A stretch of 9,702 nt of DNA from Verrucomicrobiales bacterium (GCA_013003335.1 JABDJT010000202.1:1-9702); one strand, 5' to 3'. Numbered from the stretch's first letter, positions 1 through 6,627 are shown. The notes: generated from the letters alone by a model not told the origin. Translations and numbers: made by a program.

Positions 1-660
1 GAGCAGTTTCTTACCGCAGGAGGAGAATTCGACAATCTCTGCCGCACCATGCAAAACCAGTCCGGCACCGTTTTCTATTTTCTCGTCAATCCGGACAGCT
101 TCGAAACCTATCTCGACGCGCGGGCGAAAGTCGAATTTCACCGAATCAAAGGCGGCTGGAACATTTGGGCGGGTGAGAAATTCGAAGGCGCTGCAGCCCC
201 TCTGCAAACCACGGCCCGCTACAACTTCGCGACGTTTCCAGCCGATGAATATATGAAACTCGCCACTGCCATCGGCCCGAAACTCGCCGCGGCCAGCGCA
301 ACCGAGATTGCGGAATTCGATCAGCGCCTCAATGCCGCGGCTGACAAGGCGGTGGCCGACAAGGTCATCAAGGCCGAGGAAAAACAGGAATTCATCGACA
401 AGCTCCGGCCCGAACGACGGGCCTGGAATTCGAGCAATACCCAGCAGTGGAGCCTGAATGTTTACCGCACCGCGCTGGCCGCACAGGAAGTCAGCGGAGT
501 TGCCGACGTTCAGGTTGAATTGCACCCGCCGGAAATTCCTCATATTCGCACCTTCAATCCGGCCAGTCCGCCTTCGAAACCTCGACCGCCGGCTGATCCC
601 AATGCGAAAAAGCCGGCCCCGAAAACGGGGCCGAAGGGAGCCACGGTCATCCTCGATTGA
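1..660 (+). CDS. 3' part of an unrecognised gene with a proline-rich tail
   Basis: The frame is open from base 1 to the TGA at 658-660. The first in-frame ATG is at 49, but the 16 codons before it read as ordinary protein (EQFLTAGGEFDNLCRT), so the true start is probably left of the window. About 219 residues are visible. The first third looks like a compact alpha/beta or beta-rich fold (FYFLVNPDSFETYLDAR, then a Trp/Gly-rich stretch). Next comes an Ala/Lys/Glu-rich helical segment around residues 95-145. The last 40 or so residues are rich in Pro and Lys and are probably disordered. No signal peptide or membrane segment is visible, though the N-terminus is missing. I do not recognise the family. 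It lies on the same strand as the FG-GAP gene, 72 bases upstream of that gene's preferred start, so the two may be co-transcribed. Confidence 0.75.
   Translation, partial: EQFLTAGGEFDNLCRTMQNQSGTVFYFLVNPDSFETYLDARAKVEFHRIKGGWNIWAGEKFEGAAAPLQTTARYNFATFPADEYMKLATAIGPKLAAASATEIAEFDQRLNAAADKAVADKVIKAEEKQEFIDKLRPERRAWNSSNTQQWSLNVYRTALAAQEVSGVADVQVELHPPEIPHIRTFNPASPPSKPRPPADPNAKKPAPKTGPKGATVILD
615..632 (+). repeat. Perfect 7-bp inverted repeat at the 3' end of the first gene
   Basis: GGCCCCG (615-621) and CGGGGCC (626-632) pair perfectly around an AAAA loop, within the last ten codons of the gene ending at 660. No T-run follows on the plus strand, so it does not look like a standard intrinsic terminator. 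It could be an mRNA 3'-end stabiliser, or simply a product of Pro/Gly/Lys codon choice. Confidence 0.4.
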
Positions 661-674
661 TTTTCTATGAGCTT

Positions 675-767
675 ACGATCCAACCCTGTTGATTCTCCGA
701 ACAAACCCTGTTGGATCGTTTCGCGGTTTCGAATGAACAGGGTCTGTTCAACGATCCTACCCTGTTG
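675..767. repeat. Cluster of short direct and inverted repeats around an N-terminal coding region
   Basis: ACGATCCAACCCTGTTG (675-691) recurs with one mismatch as ACGATCCTACCCTGTTG (751-767). The core AACCCTGTTG occurs again at 704-713. The first ten bases, ACGATCCAAC (675-684), have a perfect inverted partner GTTGGATCGT (710-719). A further palindrome, GAACAG-GGT-CTGTTC, lies at 735-749. Several alternative stem-loops are therefore possible across the leader and first codons of the FG-GAP gene. Its signal peptide (NRVCSTILPCC) is partly encoded by the repeats. Whether this is a regulator-binding region, an RNA fold or a degenerate mobile repeat cannot be told from the window. Confidence 0.6.
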
Positions 768-1881
768 TTTCGTTTTTGCCGTAGCGACAGCGGCCGAACC
801 GAAATTTGAACGACAGGTCATCGATGACGCGGTCGAAGTTGGATACGGCCTCGCAATTGGCGATGTCGACGGCGACGGAAAACCGGACATCCTCCTGGCC
901 GACAAGCGTCATTTTTCCTGGTACAAAAATCCGGGCTGGGAGGAATTCCCGATGGTGAAAAACCTGACGCTCCGCGACAATGTCAGCATCGCCGCCGCCG
1001 ATATCAATGGCGATGGGCAGGTCGAGGTGGCTGTCGGGGCCCGCTGGAATCCAGGGGAAACCGCGGAGAAAGCCAAATCGGGTTCGGTTCACTACCTGGT
1101 CCGGCCAAAAGATCCGACGCAAGCCTGGAAGCCAATCGAATTGAATCACGATCCAACGGTCCACCGGATGCGCTGGGTGAAGGCGGATGACAATCAATAC
1201 CGCCTCGTCGTTCTGCCGCTTCATGGAATCGGCAACAAGAACGGGGAAGGCGAAAACGGGGTGAATGTCCGCATCCATTTCGCTCCCCTGAATCAGTGGG
1301 ATGATCCGGCCGAGTGGAAAGATACTGTGCTGGACGATTCACTTCACAAAACCCACAACTTCGATGATCGCGACGGCGACGTCCTGATCGGCGGAGCAGA
1401 GGGAGTGGTGAAACGGGACGTGCTGAATCCGCGCGAGAAAGACATGCGAATTATCACACCGGAAAATTCCGGCACAGAAGGCGTCGGGGAAGTCCGGTTC
1501 GGCAGCGGATTCATCGCGGCGATCGAACCGATGCATGGCAATCAGCTCGTGGTTTACGAAAATCCAAGGGAATGGGTACGGACGGTTTTGACTGACCAAC
1601 TGAACCAGGGCCACGCTCTCGCGACCGGTGATTTGCTGGGGCTTGGCAGTGATCAAATCGTGGTCGGCTGGCGCAACCCGGACCCGGAAGGAAAAGTCGG
1701 CATCCGGATTTTTCATCGGGCCGCAGTCGATGCCCCGTGGAAAAGTTTCCTGCTCGATGACAACCAAATGGCGACCGAGGATCTCAAACTCGCCGACCTC
1801 GATGGTGACGGTAAACTGGATGTGATCGCAGCGGGTCGAGCCACGAAGAACCTGGTGATTTACTGGAACCGAAGCGAGTGA
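733..1881 (+). CDS. Secreted FG-GAP/VCBS-repeat beta-propeller protein
   Basis: This is probably an exported beta-propeller of the FG-GAP/VCBS class, 382 residues from ATG 733. The first 21 residues form a signal peptide (MNR, hydrophobic core, cleavage near ATAA-EP). An upstream ATG at 667 would bury that signal behind 22 polar residues, so 733 is preferred. Neither start has a good ribosome binding site. Calcium-binding type loops are visible as DVDGDGKPD (about 44-52), DINGDGQVE (about 90-98) and DLDGDGKLD (about 355-363). Beta-rich repeats lie between them, including the segment YKNPGW. Related proteins in Planctomycetota and Verrucomicrobiota are usually annotated only as VCBS-repeat proteins, and some accompany polysaccharide degradation. 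No enzyme domain is attached and no substrate can be deduced. The gene ends head-on against the ceramidase-like gene with adjacent stop codons. The signal peptide is unusually Cys-rich (three Cys), a result of the repeats it overlaps. Confidence 0.85.
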   Translation: MNRVCSTILPCCFVFAVATAAEPKFERQVIDDAVEVGYGLAIGDVDGDGKPDILLADKRHFSWYKNPGWEEFPMVKNLTLRDNVSIAAADINGDGQVEVAVGARWNPGETAEKAKSGSVHYLVRPKDPTQAWKPIELNHDPTVHRMRWVKADDNQYRLVVLPLHGIGNKNGEGENGVNVRIHFAPLNQWDDPAEWKDTVLDDSLHKTHNFDDRDGDVLIGGAEGVVKRDVLNPREKDMRIITPENSGTEGVGEVRFGSGFIAAIEPMHGNQLVVYENPREWVRTVLTDQLNQGHALATGDLLGLGSDQIVVGWRNPDPEGKVGIRIFHRAAVDAPWKSFLLDDNQMATEDLKLADLDGDGKLDVIAAGRATKNLVIYWNRSE

Positions 1882-3261
1882 TCAGTTCCCGAGAGCGTTG
1901 ACGCCTTTGACGATCTCTTCCTCGATGTTCTCCGACCACAGGGCCGGGAGACCGTAATACACGTTCGAGCCGCCCCCTTCGTAGCCGCCTTCTTTCAGAA
2001 CTTTGAGGCTCGGAATATAAGCCATCACGTCGTTCGCATACGCGGCAACCCAGGTCCGAATCTCGGCCCGTTCCCGTTTGAGGCGCAGGGCATATTCGAC
2101 AGTGACCTCGCCACCCAGCGTGATGAATTCGACCTCGCCCCCTCCGATTTTCCAAAAGCCAATCGGGAACGGGTAGTTGCCTTTGAGCCCCCCCTGGTTC
2201 TCGATTTTTCGCAGCAGGTACTTGGAGCGGGCAACTTCGAACCGGTTGAGCGATTTTCCTTCCGCCTTGATTTCGTCTGGCGTGGGAACCTTGGCGAGCG
2301 AGAGATCGATTTCCTCATACATGAGGCTAAGTTTTGCAGGCAAATCCGGCATGGGCGCGGCCAGAACTTCGCCGACAGCCTCGGCGAGTTCCGCGCCATA
2401 TTCTTCCGCATATTTTACTTCACGGCGGGGCAGCGGATTCTGATCCCCGCCGCATCCAGCCCAGAACAGGGCGATGCACCCGGGATTGGCTTTTTCCAAT
2501 TCGATCTGGGCATAGCCTGGGTAGTCACCGCTCCATTTTTGCAGGCCGATCACCGTGGCGTGACAGGCATAGCCAAACAATACGGCTTTGAGGTTGCCTT
2601 CCCCGTCGCGCACGCTGAGGACCGGCACGTCATGGTCGACCGGCCCTTTCAACAGGCCCCGGGCCCGGCGATCCGGCACTTCCGAATACGGTTTATTTTC
2701 GCGACGATTCACCGCAAAGGTCGATTTCCCGCTGCCCCATTGTAATCGGGCGGGAGCGATGGCTGCGATCGCTTTGCCGGAGACCTCCACGATTTTTTCC
2801 ACGAGGGTTTCGGCATACTCGTCGATCAATTTCTGCTGCTCCGGATCGACGCTGAGGTAATGGAGTGGCGCGAGATTTTTTCCGACGACCGGACCGCTGT
2901 GGGTGTGTGATGTGCAGATTGCAACCGCCTCGCGGTCGAAGCCGTGGATAGCCTTCAGTTGCTCGCAGACTTTCCCGGCGAGTTCCCGATCAATCCCGAC
3001 GAGATCGAGGGTCAGGATCAATCCCCGGTTCCCTTTGTCGTCATCGAGCACGAGCGCTTTGGCCCACAGATCCGTGAATTTCCCCTCCGAAGGGGCTTTC
3101 CGGCCTCCGTATCCCGCCATCCACATATTTTTTTCCGGTGTGATGACCGTGGCCGCGGCTCCTGCTTTCCAGGGGGCGGGTTGGGCCGGTTTCTTCTCAT
3201 CCTGCCCGCAAAGAGTTGAAAGAGAAAGAGCGAGGAGAAGAAAGGCAGCCGGGAATTTCAT
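1882..3261 (-). CDS. Exported neutral/alkaline ceramidase-fold protein
   Basis: The product is 459 residues from ATG 3261. A GTG sits directly before this ATG (3264), but MKFP followed by a hydrophobic run is a standard signal-peptide start. The signal ends near LCGQ-D. The body matches the neutral/alkaline non-lysosomal ceramidase N-terminal domain family. TSHTHSGP holds the paired metal-ligand histidines (His119, His121), GYACHATVIG a third histidine (His234), and SGDYPGY follows. In true neutral ceramidases the catalytic serine lies in a GDVSPN motif. Here the equivalent stretch reads GDQNP (about 272-276), without that serine. The protein therefore probably binds zinc and acts as a hydrolase of another kind; ceramide as substrate is doubtful. 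Such divergent members are common in Planctomycetota and Verrucomicrobiota. The gene lies 54 bases downstream of the SHD1-like gene on the same strand, with a small hairpin between them. Confidence 0.85.
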   Translation of the reverse strand: MKFPAAFLLLALSLSTLCGQDEKKPAQPAPWKAGAAATVITPEKNMWMAGYGGRKAPSEGKFTDLWAKALVLDDDKGNRGLILTLDLVGIDRELAGKVCEQLKAIHGFDREAVAICTSHTHSGPVVGKNLAPLHYLSVDPEQQKLIDEYAETLVEKIVEVSGKAIAAIAPARLQWGSGKSTFAVNRRENKPYSEVPDRRARGLLKGPVDHDVPVLSVRDGEGNLKAVLFGYACHATVIGLQKWSGDYPGYAQIELEKANPGCIALFWAGCGGDQNPLPRREVKYAEEYGAELAEAVGEVLAAPMPDLPAKLSLMYEEIDLSLAKVPTPDEIKAEGKSLNRFEVARSKYLLRKIENQGGLKGNYPFPIGFWKIGGGEVEFITLGGEVTVEYALRLKRERAEIRTWVAAYANDVMAYIPSLKVLKEGGYEGGGSNVYYGLPALWSENIEEEIVKGVNALGN

Positions 3262-3275
3262 CACGGCCAGACTAG

Positions 3276-3294
3276 AAAATCAGCGTCTCGCTGA
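3276..3294 (-). terminator. Short terminator-like hairpin between two minus-strand genes
   Basis: On the minus strand TCAGCG-AGA-CGCTGA forms a perfect 6-bp stem with a 3-base loop, followed directly by TTTT. It lies 22 bases past the stop of the SHD1-like gene and 15 bases before the ATG of the ceramidase-like gene. The short stem suggests a weak or partial terminator, or a protein-binding palindrome for the downstream gene. Confidence 0.35.
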
Positions 3295-3315
3295 ATATGG
3301 CGCAATCCGGCGCGA

Positions 3316-4584
3316 TCACTCGTCGGCGGCCAGGGTGATTTCGACTTCGCGGATCGTGCCGGCGAATCGGAAGCCCAGCGGATACGGGCCAACATTGTAA
3401 TCATCCGTGTTGCCGTCTTTCCCCACGTCGATACCATCGGACGGATAATCTTCAAAGGCTCCCTTCCCTTCCGCTTCGGCAACCTGCCTTCCGTCCACCT
3501 CGATCTTCAACTGCTTTCCATCTAATGTGGCCTTCACCACGAATTCGCCAAGGGGAAGCTTGGCCGCCGCGATCTTTCGATCACCATCGACATTCTGTAC
3601 GAATCGGAGTTCCTGATCTTGCACGTAAAGTGCCAGCCCCCTTTTAAATCCTCCGATCGCCATGATAACACCGTCGCCTTTTCCGCTCGGCGAAACCTTC
3701 GCTTTCATCTCGACTTTCCGGTTGGAGAGATCGATCGGCCCTTCAATGTGGTCCCCCTTTAACGGGCGGTAGGTTTTCGGCCCCCGTTTTTCACTTTCCG
3801 ATGATGAGGAACTGCTGCCTCCCTTGGTCAATGCGACAGCGTCTTCCCACTTGTATTTCTTATTCCCTTCCTCACTGCTTCGGGCTTCTGTAATGACAAC
3901 GCCCTGAGCGGTCGTTACCCGGACGAGCACACCGTAGGGTTCGTCCGAGAGATACAGGTCATTCCCGTCGTAAAAAATCCGGTCAAACTTGAGCGATTCG
4001 GTCGTGACAGCCTGCTCCCGGTTGTAGGTCATGTCCTGCAGGGTCTGCATTGATTCTTTCGCCCTCACTCTCGACTCCTCGCTATAGGTCCATGAACCTT
4101 CCGACTGGTAGATGCTCACTCCGTCTTTCATCAGGAGAATGTATTCGACCTTCGGAGCGGGGAGGACTTCGTTCGATAAATTCCGGAGCCGGATCGTGTA
4201 ATTCAGCGGCTTGGATTCCATCACGTAGGAACTGCCATAACGGCGGCGATCTTCCTTGCCGTAGTTCCGTTCGATTTTTACATCCAGGTTGTAGTCCGCC
4301 GTTTGCGGCCGTGTCTTCAGCCAGTCTTTCACATACTGCTGATCATCAAGAATCAGTTTCACGATGGGAGTACGGAATTTTTTTCCGTCCGGGGTCATGA
4401 TTTCCATTTCCCTGTAATCACGGGAAACGGAGAGCAGCTTGGCCTCAAGCGGATTGCCTTCTTTCGGGGTAAAGGTACGGAATTCCTCAGCGCCCGGGGT
4501 TGAGGCACCTTGGCCGAAAAGGGAATCGGGCGGGAGCAAAGCCAGGACGGCGCACAAAAAAGCGAGGTGAGAGGGGAATTTCAC
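3316..4584 (-). CDS. Exported SHD1-like protein with a C-terminal concanavalin-like domain
   Basis: The frame is open from an ATG at 4686, but a hydrophobic signal peptide (KFPSHLAFLCAVLALL...LFGQ) begins only at GTG 4584, giving 422 residues. This GTG is the preferred start. Residues about 36-88 (RTFTPKEG...DDQQYVKDWL) resemble the SLA1-homology SHD1 module common in exported planctomycete and verrucomicrobial proteins. A beta-rich, Ig-like middle section follows (about 95-235). A linker with six serines in a row (257-262) comes next. Residues about 276-419 resemble the concanavalin/LamG-like beta-sandwich found at the C-terminus of many arylsulfatases (VDGR, then DVGKDGNTDDY, then FAGTIREVEITL). 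No sulfatase or other catalytic domain is present. I infer an envelope or secreted binding protein; its ligand is unknown. Its start region shares a short block with the next gene (GTGAAATTCCC against GTGATGAAATTCCC). Confidence 0.75.
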   Translation of the reverse strand: MKFPSHLAFLCAVLALLPPDSLFGQGASTPGAEEFRTFTPKEGNPLEAKLLSVSRDYREMEIMTPDGKKFRTPIVKLILDDQQYVKDWLKTRPQTADYNLDVKIERNYGKEDRRRYGSSYVMESKPLNYTIRLRNLSNEVLPAPKVEYILLMKDGVSIYQSEGSWTYSEESRVRAKESMQTLQDMTYNREQAVTTESLKFDRIFYDGNDLYLSDEPYGVLVRVTTAQGVVITEARSSEEGNKKYKWEDAVALTKGGSSSSSSESEKRGPKTYRPLKGDHIEGPIDLSNRKVEMKAKVSPSGKGDGVIMAIGGFKRGLALYVQDQELRFVQNVDGDRKIAAAKLPLGEFVVKATLDGKQLKIEVDGRQVAEAEGKGAFEDYPSDGIDVGKDGNTDDYNVGPYPLGFRFAGTIREVEITLAADE

Positions 4585-4787
4585 CCTTTCAGAATACGCT
4601 GATTTCAATTCCGTGCCACCCCGCAATCCGGCACTGGCCCGAAAGGTTACGGCTCTCAACATCCCCACTTCGTCCCGCCTGTTCATCCATCCACCCTGGA
4701 TGATTTCATTCTCTCGATTTCATTTTCAGCTCAATCAATAGAATCCCTTTACAATCGGGCAAATTTGCTCCAACGGTTCGACTTCTC
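4585..4787. other. Divergent intergenic spacer
   Basis: This spacer separates the GTG of the minus-strand SHD1-like gene from the TTG of the glycogen synthase gene. On the plus strand TACAAT at 4750-4755 would make a good -10 box, but no matching -35 lies at normal distance (TTTTCA at 4723-4728 is 21 bases away). On the minus strand TATTCT (4597-4592) could be a -10 element, again without a convincing -35. No ribosome binding site precedes either start at proper spacing. The bases from 4585 to 4686 are also an in-frame extension of the minus-strand gene but do not look coding. Confidence 0.3.
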
Positions 4788-5996
4788 TTGAAACCGCTCC
4801 TTTTATCCAACGAATTCCCTCCCCATATCTATGGGGGTGCCGGCATACACGTGCACTACCTTTCGCGGGAATTGTCGAAACTGTGTGATGTCGAAGTCCG
4901 CTGCTTCGGATCCCAAAACTCGCCCGATACCAATCCGGCCGCTTTTGGATTTGAAGCGGATACATCCGGTTACACCGCACCGAAAAATCTCCACGGACTG
5001 TTTGGGACTCTGCAGCGCTGCCTGGATTTTAACACGCGGGAAATCGACGCGGATATTGTCCACCTTCACACCTGGTATTCTCACTTTGGTGGAATCCTGG
5101 CCAAACTGAACTACGGCCTGCCGCTGGTTTTGACCGTCCACTCCCTCGAACCACTTCGCCCCTGGAAACGGGAGCAGCTCGGCGGCGGATACGATTTTAC
5201 CTGTTGGCTGGAAAAAACGGCCATCGAAATGGCGGATGCAGTGATTGCGGTTTCCACGGAAACAAAAGAGGACATCCTCCGCCTGTTCGATGTCCCGGAA
5301 GAAAGAGTGCCGGTCATTTACAACGGAATCGACCCGGAGGAATACCAGATCCGCGAAGACCCGGAGCTGCTGCAACGTCTGGAGATCGATCCGGAGCAGC
5401 CGTTTGTGCTGTTCGTCGGTCGGATCACCCGGCAGAAAGGAATCATTCACCTCGTCAATGCGATCCAGCACATGACGCCCGGCACACAGGTTGTCTTGTG
5501 CGCGGGCGCGCCGGACACGCCGGAAATCGCGGCGGAGATGAAGCTCGCCGTCGAAGAGGCCCGGAACCTATCTTCCGGAAACATCGTTTGGGTCGAGGAA
5601 ATGTTGCCGGAACCGGAGAAAATCGCGTTGTATTCCCACGCGTCCGTTTTCGTCTGCCCATCCATTTACGAGCCCTTCGGCATCATCAATCTCGAAGCCA
5701 TGGCCTGCGAAACGCCTGTGGTAGCTTCACGCGTCGGCGGAATGAAAGAAGTCATCGTCGATGGCGAAACGGGGCTCCTCGTTTCTCTCGAGCAGCAAAC
5801 CGAATCCCCGTTTGAACCGGTCGACCCGGAGGCTTTCGCCCGCGATCTGGCGGAGGGAGTCAATGAACTGATGAGCAACGATTCCCGTCGCGAAGCAATG
5901 GCAAAAGCCGGTCGCGAACGGGTATTGGAGCAATTCAGCTGGACGAGCATCGCGAAACAGACGCTCGACCTGTACGAGAACCTCGTGCAGGCCTGA
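4788..5996 (+). CDS. glgA: GT4 glycogen synthase / alpha-maltose-1-phosphate synthase (actinobacterial type)
   Basis: This retaining GT-B glycosyltransferase (402 residues) matches the Corynebacterium-type GlgA family (TIGR02149). Its mycobacterial member is also called GlgM and makes alpha-maltose 1-phosphate from ADP-glucose and glucose 1-phosphate. The N-terminal domain begins NEFPPHIYGGAGIHV (8-22), with the nucleotide-sugar glycine loop. HTW (94-96) and SLEPLRPWKREQLGGGY (119-135) are hallmark segments. In the C-terminal domain GRITRQKG (211-218) supplies the basic phosphate-binding residues, and EPFGIINLE (295-303) is the E-x7-E nucleotide-binding motif. The only sensible start is TTG 4788, since no ATG or GTG precedes the conserved N-terminus in frame. 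No Shine-Dalgarno sequence is visible, so expression may be weak. No other glycogen gene (glgB, glgC, glgE, treS) is in the window, so glycogen synthase and maltose-1-phosphate synthase cannot be told apart here. Confidence 0.92.
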   Translation: MKPLLLSNEFPPHIYGGAGIHVHYLSRELSKLCDVEVRCFGSQNSPDTNPAAFGFEADTSGYTAPKNLHGLFGTLQRCLDFNTREIDADIVHLHTWYSHFGGILAKLNYGLPLVLTVHSLEPLRPWKREQLGGGYDFTCWLEKTAIEMADAVIAVSTETKEDILRLFDVPEERVPVIYNGIDPEEYQIREDPELLQRLEIDPEQPFVLFVGRITRQKGIIHLVNAIQHMTPGTQVVLCAGAPDTPEIAAEMKLAVEEARNLSSGNIVWVEEMLPEPEKIALYSHASVFVCPSIYEPFGIINLEAMACETPVVASRVGGMKEVIVDGETGLLVSLEQQTESPFEPVDPEAFARDLAEGVNELMSNDSRREAMAKAGRERVLEQFSWTSIAKQTLDLYENLVQA

Positions 5997-6009
5997 TTCG
6001 ATCCGCTCC

Positions 6010-6047
6010 AAAAAACAGCGGCCCGTCCGATTGCTCGAACGGGCCGC
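6010..6047 (-). terminator. Intrinsic terminator between convergent genes
   Basis: GCGGCCCGT (6018-6026) pairs perfectly with ACGGGCCGC (6039-6047), and partial pairing continues inward. On the minus strand the stem is followed by TG and six T (6015-6010). This makes a textbook terminator for the cytochrome gene that stops at 6075, and so for the btubB-bklc-hydrolase-cytochrome series. For the plus-strand synthase, which stops at 5996, the hairpin lacks a T-run but may still block read-through. Confidence 0.85.
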
Positions 6048-6074
6048 GAAAGTCGGTGAGTGTATCAGGCCGGA

Positions 6075-6539
6075 TTACTTCGCCTTGTAGGCGGCGTATT
6101 TCTCAGGATCATCCAGCTCACTCTTTTCCCAGGAACCGAAATCGGCGCCCTGTTCCACCCACTTGGCGAATAGCGCTTTCTGTTCGTCGGTCCATGGTTC
6201 GGCTTTGCCTTCCGGGGGCATCGCTTCGTCGCTGGACGGATCGAGGTGGGTGCGCTGCAAAAATGCCGTCTTCTTCGGATCGCCCGGAGTCAGGGTCGGT
6301 TCCTCTTCGTTGTTTTCACCACCCTTGAGAAACGCCTCTTTGTTGGTGATGATCAAAGCCGCTTTCGGCTTGCGGGTCCGGCCGCGCTCATCTTTGTAAG
6401 ACGGGCCGTGGCATCCGACACAACTTTCTTTTACGAAAGGCCAGATTTGTTTTTCGAAGTCGATTTTATCCTGCCCGTTCGCGGAAAATCCGGAGAGGGC
6501 GAGGCCGACGATTGCAAGGAGTGAGATGTTTTTTCGCAT
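6075..6539 (-). CDS. Small exported mono-haem c-type cytochrome (Planctomycete cytochrome C-like)
   Basis: The product has 154 residues from ATG 6539. The frame extends 22 codons further upstream, but MRKN followed by a hydrophobic core is a clear signal peptide (cleavage near SANGQ-D). The mature protein begins DFEKQIWPFVKESCVGCHGP, with one haem-attachment motif CVGCH (40-44). MPPEGK (Met107) supplies the likely sixth haem ligand. Spacing and sequence match the stand-alone 'Planctomycete cytochrome C' domain (PF07635), which is often fused to PSD1-type proteins but is single here. It probably works in the periplasm as an electron carrier; partners are unknown. The gene is last in the minus-strand series, 120 bases below the hydrolase gene, and is followed by a strong terminator. 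A candidate promoter with a palindrome over its -10 box lies upstream. Confidence 0.88.
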   Translation of the reverse strand: MRKNISLLAIVGLALSGFSANGQDKIDFEKQIWPFVKESCVGCHGPSYKDERGRTRKPKAALIITNKEAFLKGGENNEEEPTLTPGDPKKTAFLQRTHLDPSSDEAMPPEGKAEPWTDEQKALFAKWVEQGADFGSWEKSELDDPEKYAAYKAK

Positions 6540-6565
6540 GAGAATTCGGTTTGGGTTGCAAACGT

Positions 6566-6589
6566 GTTCGTCCACAAAATTAGACGAAC
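6566..6589. repeat. Operator-like inverted repeat upstream of the cytochrome gene
   Basis: GTTCGTC (6566-6572) and GACGAAC (6583-6589) are perfect 7-base inverted arms around a 10-base AT-rich centre. Centre-to-centre spacing of the arms is 17 bases, a little over one and a half turns of DNA. The arms flank the candidate -10 element, which suits a dimeric regulator. It could also form a hairpin in the cytochrome leader RNA, but no T-run follows. Confidence 0.4.
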
Positions 6590-6605
6590 GCAATTGGGTG
6601 TTCAA
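6577..6605 (-). promoter_or_regulatory. Candidate promoter of the cytochrome gene
   Basis: On the minus strand TTGAAC (6605-6600) and TAATTT (6582-6577) are separated by exactly 17 bases, and the ATG lies 37 bases further on. The -10 match is poor (three of six). The inverted repeat at 6566-6589 brackets the -10 box. This is a prediction from spacing and partial consensus only, and the sigma factor preference of this organism is unknown. Confidence 0.3.
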
Positions 6606-6627
6606 CGGAAAACAGGGAAAAACACCC
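6596..6627. repeat. Second inverted repeat in the hydrolase-cytochrome spacer
   Basis: GGGTGTT (6596-6602) and AACACCC (6621-6627) are perfect 7-base arms separated by 18 bases. The element lies 33 bases past the hydrolase stop codon. The loop is T-rich on the minus strand, but no T-run follows the stem, so it is not a convincing terminator. It may help define the 3' end of the hydrolase transcript. Confidence 0.3.

Noticed and set aside
49..660. ATG 49 as the true start of the first gene, helped by AGGAGGAG at 18-25
   Set aside because: The purine-rich run is 23 bases from the ATG, too far for a ribosome binding site, and the frame is open and protein-like back to base 1.
667..732. ATG 667 as start of the FG-GAP gene
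   Set aside because: It would place 22 mostly polar residues ahead of a clear signal peptide that begins at ATG 733; the intervening bases are repeat-rich and not protein-like.
735..755. LexA-type SOS box around the GAACAG...CTGTTC palindrome
   Set aside because: The arms are in the opposite orientation and at the wrong spacing for the TGTTC-N4-GAACA type motif I recall for Verrucomicrobia.
757..1278. Minus-strand open frame opposite the FG-GAP gene
   Set aside because: It is an antisense shadow; the plus strand carries a signal peptide and calcium-loop motifs.
4604..4618. Sigma-54-like TGGCAC...TTGAA on the minus strand upstream of the SHD1-like gene
   Set aside because: Spacing between the two elements is one base short and the essential GC of the -12 element is absent.
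4585..4686. ATG 4686 as start of the SHD1-like gene
   Set aside because: The extra 34 residues are basic and unconserved in character and would precede the signal peptide that starts at GTG 4584.
4803..5471. Long minus-strand open frame (222 codons) opposite the glycogen synthase gene
   Set aside because: It is the antisense shadow of a strongly conserved enzyme, and its translation shows no recognisable family.
5204..5815. Plus-strand open frame of 203 codons in another frame of the glycogen synthase gene
   Set aside because: The translation is Arg- and Gly-rich, as expected for a frame-shifted reading of GC-rich coding DNA, and overlaps the real GT4 domain.
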